Below, in pieces: positions 18,269 to 26,713 of a stretch of 64,000 nucleotides of DNA (the first letter of the stretch is position 1; the number at the start of each line of letters is the position of its first letter). Location of the stretch: contig NC_020156.1 in NCBI RefSeq assembly GCF_000332115.1, positions 496,001 through 560,000 on the forward strand, given 5' to 3'. The notes under the pieces are model-generated. The model saw nothing but the letters and a program-made list of their open reading frames with translations. It was not told the origin of the DNA and made no database searches. Both the position numbers and the translations under genes were made by a program. The stretch comes from Nonlabens dokdonensis DSW-6 (lineage in GTDB: Bacteria > Bacteroidota > Bacteroidia > Flavobacteriales > Flavobacteriaceae).

Positions 18269-19090
18269 TTAAATTTCTGAGCTCTTTTTGAAATCAGTTG
18301 CTCCTTTTTTGAACAACTTAACCTTTTTGAATGACTCTTTAGGATTTAAAATCATTCCCTTCTTTAATAGAAAAAAAGCATATTTCCATTTTCTAAAGGT
18401 AATATTATGATTTAAATATGCGGCAAGTGCACCTCGAGCATAAATTATCCTATCATTAAAAAAGTCTTGACTAGAGTTAATTTGATCATGCTTGACCAGT
18501 GAAATATTATGAAAATGAGGCATTAGATCATGAAAAAATGCATCGTTTAAGAATATAAAATTTTCACTATCTTCAAATTGAGCCCCAAGACCAAATCGCT
18601 CATCAAACTTCAAATCGTCAATAATTTGTTTATTTCTCTTAAAAGTTATTTCTGGAGATAGAACATTAATTATAGACTCCTTAGTATGCGGTTGTGAGCT
18701 TTCAAAATAATTGTAATACAATTCGTTTGTTTCCTTTACCAATGCTTGAAATGTGATAATTGCATTTGGAATTTTACCATGCGTATCAATTACGTGATCT
18801 ACAGCTTCTGGCAGTACAATACAATCATCGTCAAGAATCCAGCATAGTTCTTTATTGCTATGCTTAATAGCAAGGTTCCTACTCTTACTTAAACCAAACT
18901 CTTTACTATTAATGACTCGTATATTTTCATAATCAGAATGCAGCACATTCTCTAAAGACTGGTTAACAATAAGGACAGACTCTTTAATCTGATTTACTTT
19001 TTTTTGAAACATCTCTTCTAGGAAAGACAAATCATTGCGGTTCATAGTCGCAATTAGAATTTCTAAATCGGTATTTCTGTAAGTACTCAA
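18269..19090 (-). CDS. Glycosyltransferase family 2 (GT-A)
   Basis: The 273-residue protein has LEILIATMNRNDL at the N-terminus, ESVLIVNQS, then GLSKSRNLAI and the metal-binding WILDDDCIVLP, all GT2 features. It is likely cytoplasmic and acts on surface glycan. The start is TTG 19090, because the conserved LEILIATMNR would be cut by the next ATG; a purine-rich AAGGAG lies just before it. It is first in an operon with the FdtA-like gene and divergent from the GT4-like gene at 19122, with overlapping promoter boxes in between. Confidence 0.75.
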   Translation of the reverse strand: MSTYRNTDLEILIATMNRNDLSFLEEMFQKKVNQIKESVLIVNQSLENVLHSDYENIRVINSKEFGLSKSRNLAIKHSNKELCWILDDDCIVLPEAVDHVIDTHGKIPNAIITFQALVKETNELYYNYFESSQPHTKESIINVLSPEITFKRNKQIIDDLKFDERFGLGAQFEDSENFIFLNDAFFHDLMPHFHNISLVKHDQINSSQDFFNDRIIYARGALAAYLNHNITFRKWKYAFFLLKKGMILNPKESFKKVKLFKKGATDFKKSSEI

Positions 19091-19096
19091 CTCCTT

Positions 19097-19114
19097 ATCT
19101 TTACCTCAAAGATA
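19097..19114. promoter_or_regulatory. Divergent -7 boxes between two glycosyltransferase genes
   Basis: The minus strand carries TATCTTTG (19114-19107), a perfect Bacteroidota -7 element, 16 bp before the TTG start at 19090. The plus strand carries the near-match TATCTTTA (19097-19104) 17 bp before ATG 19122. The two boxes nearly abut, so the two transcripts may interfere. Confidence 0.55.
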
Positions 19115-19121
19115 CTTCTAT

Positions 19122-20267
19122 ATGCGCATATTGCTAGTAGGTGAATACAGTGGTTTTCATAATTCCTTAAAACATGGCCTTGTACAGCTCGGTCATGAGG
19201 TTACTATCGTAGGCGATGGAGATGGATTCAAGCGTTTTCCAGTCGATATAGAAGTAGGCAGCTCTTTCTTTGAGCGCAGTTGGTTCCTGCATAAAGTAAA
19301 AGTAGCTTGGTGGAAACTCACAGGTAAGAATCTAGAAGATCGATTGAAGTTGGCACGCTTTCGCGAAAGCGAGAACAAATTAAAAAACTACGACATCGTT
19401 CAATTTATTAATTCTAATGCCTTTAATTGTGAACCTCCAGTAGAACGCAAGATGATTGGTTTTCTATTACAGCACAATGAAAAATCTATTCTTATAGCTT
19501 GTGGTGACGATTACGAATATTCTAAATACCTGACAGAAGAACACGATGGATATAGTATTCTAGATGCTACAACAATGGGTGAATTTCAGAAAAAACAATT
19601 GTTTCACACGTACAAATATCTAGGTAAAGGTTATAAGAATAATTATTTACACCTAGTCGATGAGTCATTGTGTGTCATACCTAGCAATGTAGATTATTCA
19701 ATGGCTTTATGGAACCAACCCAAAGCTACCCAGATTATACCAGCTGCGATTAATTGTTCCAAATTTGAACTTAGTTTAAATGAGGATTTAAACACAATAG
19801 AGATTTTCTTAGGCATCAATCGAGGTAATTACTGGAAAAAAGGCATCTATTATTTTGAGAAAGCACTTGAAATCATCAAGGATAAATACGGTAAAAGAGT
19901 AGGCATCACTATCGCAGAAAGTTTGCCTTATCAAGAATATATTTTATCTTATAAAAAAGCACATATTTTATTAGATCAAGTTTTATGTTATGATCAAGGA
20001 TACAATGCTCTAGAAGCTATGGCGCAAGGTAAGGTTGTATTTTCTGGAGGAAGTGCCGTCTATCTAAAAGCACATAAATTAAGTGCCGTTCCTGTAATTG
20101 ATGCACAGCCAGACGTTGATTATTTGGTAAAGAAATTATCTTATTTAATAGAACATCCAGAAGTTATAATTTCTACAGGCAAAGCAGCGCGAGCACACAT
20201 CTTGAATTATCATGATAGTGTAGAAATCGCAAAAAAATATGAAAAACACTACCTTAATATCGGATAA
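19122..20267 (+). CDS. Glycosyltransferase, GT4-like
   Basis: The 381-residue protein has the N-terminal MRILLVGEYSGFHNSLKHGL Rossmann start, a central AAINCSKFE linker, and a C-terminal GT-B donor half with FLGINRGNYWKKGI, LSYKKAHILLDQVLCYDQGYNALEAMAQG and VFSGG. It is probably part of the local glycan cluster. The palindrome copy at 19356 is read as ARFRESE. Transcription probably ends at the strong hairpin that overlaps its stop codon. Confidence 0.8.
   Translation: MRILLVGEYSGFHNSLKHGLVQLGHEVTIVGDGDGFKRFPVDIEVGSSFFERSWFLHKVKVAWWKLTGKNLEDRLKLARFRESENKLKNYDIVQFINSNAFNCEPPVERKMIGFLLQHNEKSILIACGDDYEYSKYLTEEHDGYSILDATTMGEFQKKQLFHTYKYLGKGYKNNYLHLVDESLCVIPSNVDYSMALWNQPKATQIIPAAINCSKFELSLNEDLNTIEIFLGINRGNYWKKGIYYFEKALEIIKDKYGKRVGITIAESLPYQEYILSYKKAHILLDQVLCYDQGYNALEAMAQGKVVFSGGSAVYLKAHKLSAVPVIDAQPDVDYLVKKLSYLIEHPEVIISTGKAARAHILNYHDSVEIAKKYEKHYLNIG
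19356..19371. repeat. Palindrome copy (CGCTTTCGCGAAAGCG) inside a GT4-like gene
   Basis: A perfect 16-bp copy read as ARFRES in the protein, the second of three possible frames. Confidence 0.95.
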
Positions 20268-20294
20268 ATTTAATTTTAAATTATCCGATATTAA
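20254..20294 (+). terminator. Hairpin overlapping the stop codon of the GT4-like gene
   Basis: A 14-bp perfect stem (20254-20267 TTAATATCGGATAA with 20281-20294 TTATCCGATATTAA) and a 13-nt loop. The TAA stop (20265-20267) lies in the stem. Only AAAAAG follows, so it is a weak intrinsic terminator or a transcript-end stabiliser. Confidence 0.6.
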
Positions 20295-20305
20295 AAAGAA
20301 ATGAT

Positions 20306-20313
20306 TACATTTG
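20306..20313 (+). promoter_or_regulatory. Candidate -7 promoter box for the Fic gene
   Basis: TACATTTG matches TAnnTTTG. Because it covers the in-frame TTG at 20311, that TTG is unlikely to be the translation start. Confidence 0.45.
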
Positions 20314-20352
20314 AAGGTGGAAAACTGGAAAAATATAAGAGTTACTTATGAG

Positions 20353-21282
20353 ATGATGGATTTACTCGTTAAGATAGACGAGAAAAAACTACGTCTTGAT
20401 CAGCATCGTCCTTTCCCTAGTCCTGTAGTTCATAATATTCAAGAAAGTCTAGCCTTAGAATGGACTTATAATTCTAACAGTATTGAGGGAAATACCTTAA
20501 CATTACAAGAAACTAGAATGGTTCTGGAAGACGGCTTGACCGTAAGCGGTAAGTCTTTACAAGAATATTTTGAGGCAGTAAATCATCATGAAGCTATAGA
20601 TTATGTAGAGCAATTAGTCCAGCCAGATTACATATTACGAGAAAGAGATATTCTCAATGTTCATGAACTGGTTATGGATCGTATTGACAAAGAATTTGCT
20701 GGTCGCATACGTAATGCAGGTGTAAGAATAAGCGGTGCAAACTTTGTACCGCCTAACGCTAGAAAAGTACCTGATTTATTAGAAGAGTTAATCACTTGGG
20801 TAAATGAAGAAGAGCTAGAAATGCATCCTATTATTAAGGCAGCTGTTTTTCATCATCGCTTTGTATGGATTCATCCTTTTTTTGATGGAAACGGTCGCAC
20901 GGCAAGACTGTCATTTAATTTGCTATTTTTAAAAGAAGGATTTCCTCCCGCAATTATTTTGAAAGTAAATCGTAAAAAATACTATACAGCTCTTAACGAT
21001 GCTAATCAAGGTAACTATGAAAAGCTGTTTTTTCTAGTAGGAAGAGCCGTAATGCGTTCTTTGGAGATATATTTAAGTAATCTAGATGATACTGCTGGTG
21101 ATTATGCACCTATTTCAAGCCTTGTTAAAGAACCTGGTATTTCTTACGGTCAAGAATATGTAAGCCTTCTAGCAAGGCAAGGTAAAATAGATGCCTATAA
21201 AGAAGGTCGTGTCTGGTTTACTACTGAGAAAGCGGTTAAAAATTATGTTGCAGGACGGAAGAGAAAAAGGAAACTGGAGTAG
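20353..21282 (+). CDS. Fic family protein, class II (self-inhibited)
   Basis: This AMPylase-type Fic protein of about 310 residues has the full active motif HPFFDGNGRTARL. An N-terminal inhibitory helix with SNSIEGN, the (S/T)xxxE(G/N) motif, makes it class II. A C-terminal winged-helix segment (ISSLVKEPGISYGQEYVSLL) and a basic tail (RKRKRK) follow. Fic enzymes transfer AMP from ATP to target hydroxyls. I chose ATG 20353 since MMDLLVKIDEKK is where family members usually begin; the frame is open upstream to GTG 20317 or TTG 20311. It is a single gene with its own terminator. Confidence 0.85.
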   Translation: MMDLLVKIDEKKLRLDQHRPFPSPVVHNIQESLALEWTYNSNSIEGNTLTLQETRMVLEDGLTVSGKSLQEYFEAVNHHEAIDYVEQLVQPDYILRERDILNVHELVMDRIDKEFAGRIRNAGVRISGANFVPPNARKVPDLLEELITWVNEEELEMHPIIKAAVFHHRFVWIHPFFDGNGRTARLSFNLLFLKEGFPPAIILKVNRKKYYTALNDANQGNYEKLFFLVGRAVMRSLEIYLSNLDDTAGDYAPISSLVKEPGISYGQEYVSLLARQGKIDAYKEGRVWFTTEKAVKNYVAGRKRKRKLE

Positions 21283-21308
21283 TTAGTAGTTAGTAGTTAG
21301 TAGTTAGT
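21281..21308 (+). repeat. Four tandem copies of a 7-mer (AGTTAGT)
   Basis: AGTTAGT is repeated four times directly after the Fic stop codon. It is a simple-sequence tract that may vary in length by slippage; being outside the gene it has no obvious effect on the protein. Confidence 0.85.
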
Positions 21309-21316
21309 AAAATTAG

Positions 21317-21355
21317 AAATCCACAATTCAAACAAGTTGAATTGTGGATTTTTTA
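21317..21355 (+). terminator. Rho-independent terminator after the Fic gene
   Basis: A 15-bp perfect stem (21317-21331 with 21337-21351) with a 5-nt loop is followed by a T-rich run (TTTTATTTTC). Confidence 0.85.
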
Positions 21356-21362
21356 TTTTCTC

Positions 21363-21402
21363 CTTTTGAAAAATTAAAGTTCGAGTTCAAATTCGAGTTT
21401 TT
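21363..21402 (+). repeat. Short dispersed repeat, copy A
   Basis: This segment shares TTTTGAAAA and AAGTTCGAGTTC (21377-21388) with the reverse complement of 34504-34540. Both copies sit in intergenic DNA beside other repeats. Confidence 0.5.
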
Positions 21403-21688
21403 ATTTATTCTTCCATTGAATGTCTAATCCTGGAAAATCCTCAGCCGTTTTCTCTTTGGCTTGTTTAGGGATAAGAAATTCATATTCTAAAGTTACTTCA
21501 AGACCATCATCTAGATAAAAAAGCATGGTCTCTTCACCTTCATAATCACATATCACAATAGCATGAATCTCATGAACATCAAAGTACTCTTCATCTTTGA
21601 TTTCTATAGGTTCTACAAATTCAAAATAATGAAGCACTCTTGCGCCTTTAAAATAATCGATTTGATCTAAGTAGAGGTCTTTTTCCAT
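21401..21688 (-). CDS. Conserved hypothetical protein
   Basis: The 95-residue acidic protein has no membrane segment (for example YLDQIDYFKGARVLHYFEFV, AIVICDYEGEETMLFYLDDG). I cannot assign a family. It is monocistronic, with a promoter box TACCTTTG only 4 bp before its ATG, which suggests a leaderless or very short-leader transcript. Confidence 0.6.
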   Translation of the reverse strand: MEKDLYLDQIDYFKGARVLHYFEFVEPIEIKDEEYFDVHEIHAIVICDYEGEETMLFYLDDGLEVTLEYEFLIPKQAKEKTAEDFPGLDIQWKNK

Positions 21689-21692
21689 ATGG

Positions 21693-21700
21693 CAAAGGTA
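21693..21700 (-). promoter_or_regulatory. -7 box 4 bp upstream of a start codon
   Basis: TACCTTTG on the minus strand (21700 to 21693) fits TAnnTTTG. The gap to ATG 21688 is 4 bp, so the predicted transcript would start at or near the start codon. Confidence 0.55.
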
Positions 21701-21855
21701 GTGTTTTGGTATGAGGGATTTAGAATGAGCAAATGGCTTTTATATGGATTATTGATATCTCATTTTAATTCTTCAGGTTCTATTAGATCATAAAAAATGC
21801 TTTCTAAGTCTAGATATGTAAATTTATAATGATTATTATTCAATTAAAACGGTTA

Positions 21856-22128
21856 TCAATGTAATTGTGATAAGAAATAGTGAACAACAACAAAAGGCAT
21901 AAACAATAAAAATATAATGGGAAATAGAATACTTTTAAAACGCTGCCAGTTGACAATAAGTAGAATTATTCCAAAGACACCAATTGTCCAACTTAGTAAA
22001 AAATAGGCTGTAAGTAAATACTCAAGAACATTAGCTATCTCAGAACTTAAATACAGTAACAAGAATAAAAAAGGGAGCCAAATTAAAGCTGAAACCTTAA
22101 AAAAATTATTCATACTAACTAAACTCAA
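21856..22128 (-). CDS. Small three-helix membrane protein
   Basis: The 90-residue, very hydrophobic product has three predicted helices (about 10-30, 33-58 and 66-88) and almost no soluble loops. I do not recognise the family. It lies between the E2 gene (same strand, upstream, separated by a terminator) and the acidic hypothetical protein. Confidence 0.5.
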   Translation of the reverse strand: MSLVSMNNFFKVSALIWLPFLFLLLYLSSEIANVLEYLLTAYFLLSWTIGVFGIILLIVNWQRFKSILFPIIFLLFMPFVVVHYFLSQLH

Positions 22129-22130
22129 AA

Positions 22131-22156
22131 AAAGCCAGCTCTCACAAGCTGGCTTT
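22131..22156. terminator. Terminator downstream of the E2 gene
   Basis: A 10-bp perfect stem (22131-22140 AAAGCCAGCT with 22147-22156 AGCTGGCTTT), preceded on the plus strand by an A-run that gives the U-run for minus-strand transcripts leaving the E2 gene. The stem sequence is nearly the same as that of the terminator at 3609-3636. Confidence 0.75.
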
Positions 22157-22180
22157 AGTTTATTGCTTTAATCAATTTAT

Positions 22181-23518
22181 TTAAACCGTGCGATTTACAT
22201 CAAATGCTTCCAGTAGTTGCGCAACACGTTGAACAAACTGTCCACCTAGCGCTCCGTTTACAACTCTGTGATCGTAGCTATGTGATAAGAACATTTTCAT
22301 TCTGATGCCGATAAAGTCACCTTCTGGTGTTTCTACTACAGCAGGAACTTTTCTTATTGCTCCAAGAGCCAAAATACCCACTTGCGGCTGATTTATAATA
22401 GGTGTTCCAAGGACAGAGCCAAAGGTACCAACGTTAGTTACCGTATAAGTACCACCTTGTGTATCGTCTGGTTTTAATTTTCCGTTTCTAGCTCTATTTG
22501 CAAGATCATTTACTGATTTTGCCATTCCTACAAGATTCAATTGATCTGCGTTTTTAATTACGGGAACAATTAAGTTACCATCAGGAAGAGCAGCTGCCAT
22601 TCCTAGGTTAATGTTTTTACGTTTAATGATTCTATCGCCATCAAGAGCGATATTCATCATAGGAAATTCTTTCAAGGCTTGAGCTACCGCTTCCATGAAT
22701 ATAGGTGTGAACGTGAGGTTCTCTCCTTCTCTTTGCTTGAAGCTGTCTTTATGCTTTTTTCTCCAGTTCCAAATGTTAGTTACATCACACTCGATAAAAC
22801 TTTGCACGTGTGCACTCGTCTGTACTGACGCTACCATGTGGTGAGCAATCAGCTTGCCCATACGAGTCATTTCTATAATTTCATCTTCTCCATTTACAGA
22901 TACTGGTGCTGCTACAGGAGCTTGCTTAGGCGCTGCAGAATGAGACGCTGGTGCTGCTGGTGTTGATGGTTCTTTTGAAACTGTTGCAACTTTTCCAGAC
23001 TTCTTGTCTGCAACATATTTTAAAATGTCGTCTTTTGTAACACGTCCATCTTTCCCAGATCCAGAAATGGACTCTAACTCTGCAATAGATATATTTTCTT
23101 CTTTGGCTATGTTTTTAACTAGTGGTGAATAAAAAGAATCACTATCTGAAAAATTAACCGTTTCTGAAACTTGGGTGATTTCTTTTTCTACTTGGCTCGC
23201 TGCCGCTTTAACTTCTGGTGTAGAAGGAGCTGGTGTTTGTTCTGCTTTCGCGGAAGCGGAATCACCACTATCTTCACCTTCAGTTTCAATAATAGCTATA
23301 GTTTGCCCTACTTGAACGACATCATCTACTTGAAATAAGATCTCAACCAGTTTTCCGTCCACCTCGCTAGGCACTTCACTATCTACCTTATCTGTGGCGA
23401 TTTCTAACACAGGTTCATCCATTTCTATGGTGTCGCCTACATTTTTAAGCCATGAAGTAATGGTAGCCTCTGCCACCGATTCTCCCATTTTAGGTAATTT
23501 AAGTTCAAATTTTGCCAT
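22181..23518 (-). CDS. 2-oxoacid dehydrogenase E2 component (dihydrolipoyl acyltransferase)
   Basis: This 445-residue E2 enzyme has an N-terminal lipoyl domain (1-75, lipoyl-Lys in EIATDKVDSE), an Ala/Pro linker, a peripheral-subunit-binding domain (about 130-170, YSPLVKNIAKEENISIAELE), a second linker, then the catalytic core (about 215-445). It moves acyl groups from lipoate to CoA in pyruvate, 2-oxoglutarate or branched-chain complexes; which one is unclear, as no E1 or E3 gene is nearby. The active-site motif reads YDHRVVNGA where the family usually has HxxxDG, so Asp is replaced by Asn. A palindrome variant encodes SASAKA in the first linker. Confidence 0.88.
   Translation of the reverse strand: MAKFELKLPKMGESVAEATITSWLKNVGDTIEMDEPVLEIATDKVDSEVPSEVDGKLVEILFQVDDVVQVGQTIAIIETEGEDSGDSASAKAEQTPAPSTPEVKAAASQVEKEITQVSETVNFSDSDSFYSPLVKNIAKEENISIAELESISGSGKDGRVTKDDILKYVADKKSGKVATVSKEPSTPAAPASHSAAPKQAPVAAPVSVNGEDEIIEMTRMGKLIAHHMVASVQTSAHVQSFIECDVTNIWNWRKKHKDSFKQREGENLTFTPIFMEAVAQALKEFPMMNIALDGDRIIKRKNINLGMAAALPDGNLIVPVIKNADQLNLVGMAKSVNDLANRARNGKLKPDDTQGGTYTVTNVGTFGSVLGTPIINQPQVGILALGAIRKVPAVVETPEGDFIGIRMKMFLSHSYDHRVVNGALGGQFVQRVAQLLEAFDVNRTV
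23243..23258. repeat. Palindrome variant (GCTTTCGCGGAAGCG) inside the E2 gene
   Basis: This copy has one base changed in the right arm. It is read on the minus strand as SASAKA and lies in the flexible Ala/Pro-rich linker after the lipoyl domain, a place that tolerates extra residues. Confidence 0.8.
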
Positions 23519-23651
23519 AACTATTTAGGTACTATAACGTTTTCTATTATTTTGCAAAAATAAGAATTATAGACTTTACAATTGCCATAACAACATCTAT
23601 ATAGGAATATTTTAAGAATCAGTGATTAATATTTTATTGATTCTTAATTTT

Positions 23652-24770
23652 CTATACATATTTTATTTCACCGCGACTTGCGCTACTGTCACTGCCTATG
23701 TAAAAATCTCTATTTGGTGATAAAAATCGATGTTTCAAATCTTCAGTCTGCACCATAAAACCTATTATCTCTTGTATCGTGAGTGTCTTTATATCCCATA
23801 AAAAAGTAGAATCTCCAAAAGGACAATCCCAAACTTCAGCATGCTTCACTCTTTCGATTTTTAATGGCAAATCCAAGTCTTTGTCCTCCGTAACCAGATA
23901 TAAATAATTGAGTTCTTTCGCCTTGTTTGCTAGCTTCTGCTTAGGTTTTACAGCAACCATTCCTTTAATCATCAAATCAATCGCCTTTTTCTCTAATGCA
24001 GATTGTTTGAAATACTTTTCGTAGAATAATCCCATAGCACCATAAAATCGCTCTAAATAAATTTTATCTTTAATGGTGCTTTCACCTTTAAAATGAATGA
24101 CTTTTTGATCGCCTAAATAATAATTTTTATAGCCTTTTTGTAATGCGGTATAACTCAAATCGATGTCTTCACCGTACATAAAATACCGCTCGTCAAAACC
24201 ACCACAATCTTCATAAACCTCTTTCTTACAAAACATAAAAGCACCAACTAGTATATCTACTTTTCCTCTATCGTTTTGACCTACCTCTTTGTAATAATAG
24301 TTGCGATCATTGCCTAGCATTTTTTGTCGTGCAACTTTAGGCGTAGGAATATGACGTTTACTTTCCGGGAGGAATTTCCCAGTACCATCGATGAGTTGAG
24401 TTCCCAGAAATCCTAGTTGAGGTTGCGCTTTCCCTTCGACAAGCTCAGGGCGGCGCGCGAAAGAAAGACATTCTTCAAACACCTCTTCTCCTACTATCGT
24501 ATCAGGATTTAATATGCAAATAAACTCACCTTTTGCTTGCGCTACAGCAAGATTATTTCCCTTAGAAAAGCCATAATTTTCTTCATGCGCGATTACCTGT
24601 ACTTGATCCCTAAAAACAAAATGAAGCATTTGTAAACTAGAATCGGTTGAATTATTGTCGGCTACAATAACTTCTGCATCTATATTTCTCGTTGCTCTTA
24701 AAACGCTGTAAATGCACAACTCTAAAAAAGCTGCTGCGTTGTAGTTAAGTATGATGATGGAGAGTTTCAT
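23652..24770 (-). CDS. Glycosyltransferase family 2 (rhamnosyltransferase-like)
   Basis: This 372-residue GT2 enzyme has MKLSIIILNYNAAAFLELCI, VIVADNNSTDSS, NYGFSKGNN, CILNPDTIVG and MYGEDIDLSYTALQKGY, the standard motif series of WcaA/rhamnosyltransferase-like enzymes. It has no membrane segment. After residue 100 it carries a small in-frame insertion, RRPELVEG, encoded by a 24-bp repeat that splits a copy of the TTTCGCGAAA palindrome (24425-24463). The position is a surface loop of the GT-A fold, so the enzyme is probably still active. Confidence 0.85.
   Translation of the reverse strand: MKLSIIILNYNAAAFLELCIYSVLRATRNIDAEVIVADNNSTDSSLQMLHFVFRDQVQVIAHEENYGFSKGNNLAVAQAKGEFICILNPDTIVGEEVFEECLSFARRPELVEGKAQPQLGFLGTQLIDGTGKFLPESKRHIPTPKVARQKMLGNDRNYYYKEVGQNDRGKVDILVGAFMFCKKEVYEDCGGFDERYFMYGEDIDLSYTALQKGYKNYYLGDQKVIHFKGESTIKDKIYLERFYGAMGLFYEKYFKQSALEKKAIDLMIKGMVAVKPKQKLANKAKELNYLYLVTEDKDLDLPLKIERVKHAEVWDCPFGDSTFLWDIKTLTIQEIIGFMVQTEDLKHRFLSPNRDFYIGSDSSASRGEIKYV
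24425..24463. repeat. Palindrome copy split by a 24-bp in-frame PELVEG element
   Basis: GCGCTTT (24425-24431) and CGCGAAAG (24456-24463) join to GCGCTTTCGCGAAAG when 24432-24455 is removed. The 24-bp insert contains CCTTCGACAAGCTCAGGG and adds RRPELVEG to the glycosyltransferase without breaking the frame. The PELVEG coding repeat is widely dispersed in bacterial genomes (recollection). Confidence 0.85.
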
Positions 24771-24831
24771 TTATGGAACTCCATGTGATTATTGAAATTG
24801 AGTGATATGATAGCTTTCAAATTCATTGGAA

Positions 24832-25767
24832 TTAATGATTATTCAAATACAGTAAAATAGCAGGAGCCACAAGAATGCTTTTATGGGGTTTCTCAAAAAA
24901 CTGTGTAGCAAAGTCATAGTTTATCATCAAATTGATATTGATTAATTCATCCGATAATTCTTTAGTATATAAGTCTACTGTTTTTGCATAGTAATCTAGA
25001 CGTTCAGATAACTGAAATTTAAGCTTTGTTTGATCCTTAAATTCAGGGACAATAATGTTTTGAGCTTCATCATAATAATTTAGCAATTCAATCGAAACTA
25101 ATACTTTTTGAGCATTAATAAATACTTCATAGGGTTTTAAATCAATATCAATTTTATTTTTAGCGCCTTTTTCTAATATCATTGTTGGACTTTCAAATAA
25201 CTCTTCAGTAAAGTTCAACTTTTGAAACTCCATAAAATTTCCTATTTCTTCCACAGCATAAAATCTAATTTTATATGTAGTTCTATGCATTACTTTATCT
25301 ACATAAAAACCAACTTTACTAATATTAGAACCTTTTGAGTTGGTAAGATTAAATAACAAACCATATTTTGCGTCTTTACTCAATGCTCTTGACCTCCTTT
25401 TTAAAAATCTAGATCTTTCTCCTAAAATTGATATACCCTTACGTTGATTTGTAATTACGATCTCGTCCATTTCAAAAATGGACCTCTTCATATACACTAC
25501 CTTATTCAATTCTTCTTTCTTGAAACCTATTGTTTCAAAATTCTTTTTTTCAAAAGAAATAGAATCAAAATCGACGCTTACTGGCAAGGATGATATGCCA
25601 TCTTTACTTGTGGTATTTTTGAAGACAAATTCATTTTTTTTGTAAAGATTATAATTCACTTTTTCAATAAATTCCAGTGTACCACTGTCGATCGTTATAA
25701 ATGAAGTCACTTTAGAAGAAACTAGTCCATGTGACAAAAAGAAGAAAAAAATAAATGCCTTATTCAT
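24832..25767 (-). CDS. Hypothetical exported protein
   Basis: The 311-residue product has an N-terminal signal sequence (about 1-18, hydrophobic FIFFFFLSHGLVSS). The layout, a short beta-rich stretch followed by MDEIVITNQRKGISILGERS and then a long beta-rich domain, resembles flavobacterial carboxypeptidase-like proteins with a degenerate N-terminal regulatory domain. This is a weak resemblance. It is probably periplasmic or in the outer membrane. Its function is unknown and it stands alone. Confidence 0.6.
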   Translation of the reverse strand: MNKAFIFFFFLSHGLVSSKVTSFITIDSGTLEFIEKVNYNLYKKNEFVFKNTTSKDGISSLPVSVDFDSISFEKKNFETIGFKKEELNKVVYMKRSIFEMDEIVITNQRKGISILGERSRFLKRRSRALSKDAKYGLLFNLTNSKGSNISKVGFYVDKVMHRTTYKIRFYAVEEIGNFMEFQKLNFTEELFESPTMILEKGAKNKIDIDLKPYEVFINAQKVLVSIELLNYYDEAQNIIVPEFKDQTKLKFQLSERLDYYAKTVDLYTKELSDELININLMINYDFATQFFEKPHKSILVAPAILLYLNNH

Positions 25768-26086
25768 TAATAGTAAATATAAAATTATTTAGGGATAATT
25801 GTATAATAATCATCTCAACTTGCAACATAATTTTTTTAAACTATCATCAATAAATTACCATGAATTCGACCTAATGTCATAAATAAATTCATGACCTTCA
25901 AATATTAACAAAATTGTCAATTCAAACGCAGTTGTGACTATTTGTAGATTTACTATATTTTCTCGTTTTCGACTGCGCTCAAACTGACCACTCAACTCTT
26001 TATTTATTATCTTATTGATCCATATTCAAATACGGACTTTTCTACATCAAACTCACATTAAATTAAAAAATTTTCAAGCCTAAGCC
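25768..26086. other. AT-rich intergenic region with a repeat remnant
   Basis: This gap of 319 bp holds no convincing gene. It contains a GC-richer block at 25962-25993 (TCGTTTTCGACTGCGCTCAA and flank) that resembles an interspersed repeat I recall from flavobacterial genomes; its left end also resembles half of the palindrome (CTCGTTTTCG). Confidence 0.5.
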
Positions 26087-26704
26087 TTAACTTTTGAGCG
26101 AGTTCTCATAGGGAACACGATGTAAAATACTTCTTCCTAGTGTTACCTCATCGGCAAATTCCAACTCGTCTCCTACGGCTATTCCTCTCGCGATGGTTGA
26201 TGTATTCACTTCTAGTCCATCGAGTTGTTTGAAAATATAGAAGTTGGTCGTATCGCCTTCTATTGTAGGACTAAGAGCAAAAATAATCTCTGTAACACCT
26301 TTATTTTTCACACGATCTACTAGTGATCTTACTTTTAAATCTTGTGGACCTATTCCATCCATCGGGCTAATTTTTCCACCTAAAACATGGTAGAGACCTC
26401 GATATTGGCTGGTATTTTCTATAGCCATGACATCACGTATATCTTCTACAACACAAACAATGGACTGATCGCGATTAAGACTGGAGCAAATTTCACAAAT
26501 TTCTACATCGCTCACATTGTGGCAATTTTTACAAAAATTAAGATCATGACGCATTTTGAGCAATGCATCACTTAACAAGTCCGTATTTTGTTCTGGCTGT
26601 CGCATTAAATGTAACACCAGTCGCAAAGCAGTACGCTTTCCTATTCCAGGTAATTGCGATACTTGATTAACGGCTTCTTCTAAGATTTTTGAGGAGAAAT
26701 TCAT
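26087..26704 (-). CDS. recR: Recombination protein RecR
   Basis: The 205-residue RecR has an N-terminal helix-hairpin-helix ([14 protein letters not shown]), a zinc finger with four Cys (58, 61, 70, 73 in [17 protein letters not shown]), and a Toprim domain ([19 protein letters not shown]) ending in a Walker-like [13 protein letters not shown]. It works with RecO and RecF in loading RecA on gapped DNA. It lies 9 bp after the DUF1599 gene in the same orientation. Confidence 0.95.
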   Translation of the reverse strand: MNFSSKILEEAVNQVSQLPGIGKRTALRLVLHLMRQPEQNTDLLSDALLKMRHDLNFCKNCHNVSDVEICEICSSLNRDQSIVCVVEDIRDVMAIENTSQYRGLYHVLGGKISPMDGIGPQDLKVRSLVDRVKNKGVTEIIFALSPTIEGDTTNFYIFKQLDGLEVNTSTIARGIAVGDELEFADEVTLGRSILHRVPYENSLKS

Positions 26705-26713
26705 TACCTAAAA

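Noticed and set aside
21281..21308. CRISPR-like tandem repeat
   Set aside because: Seven-base units with no spacers and no cas genes; it is a simple-sequence repeat.
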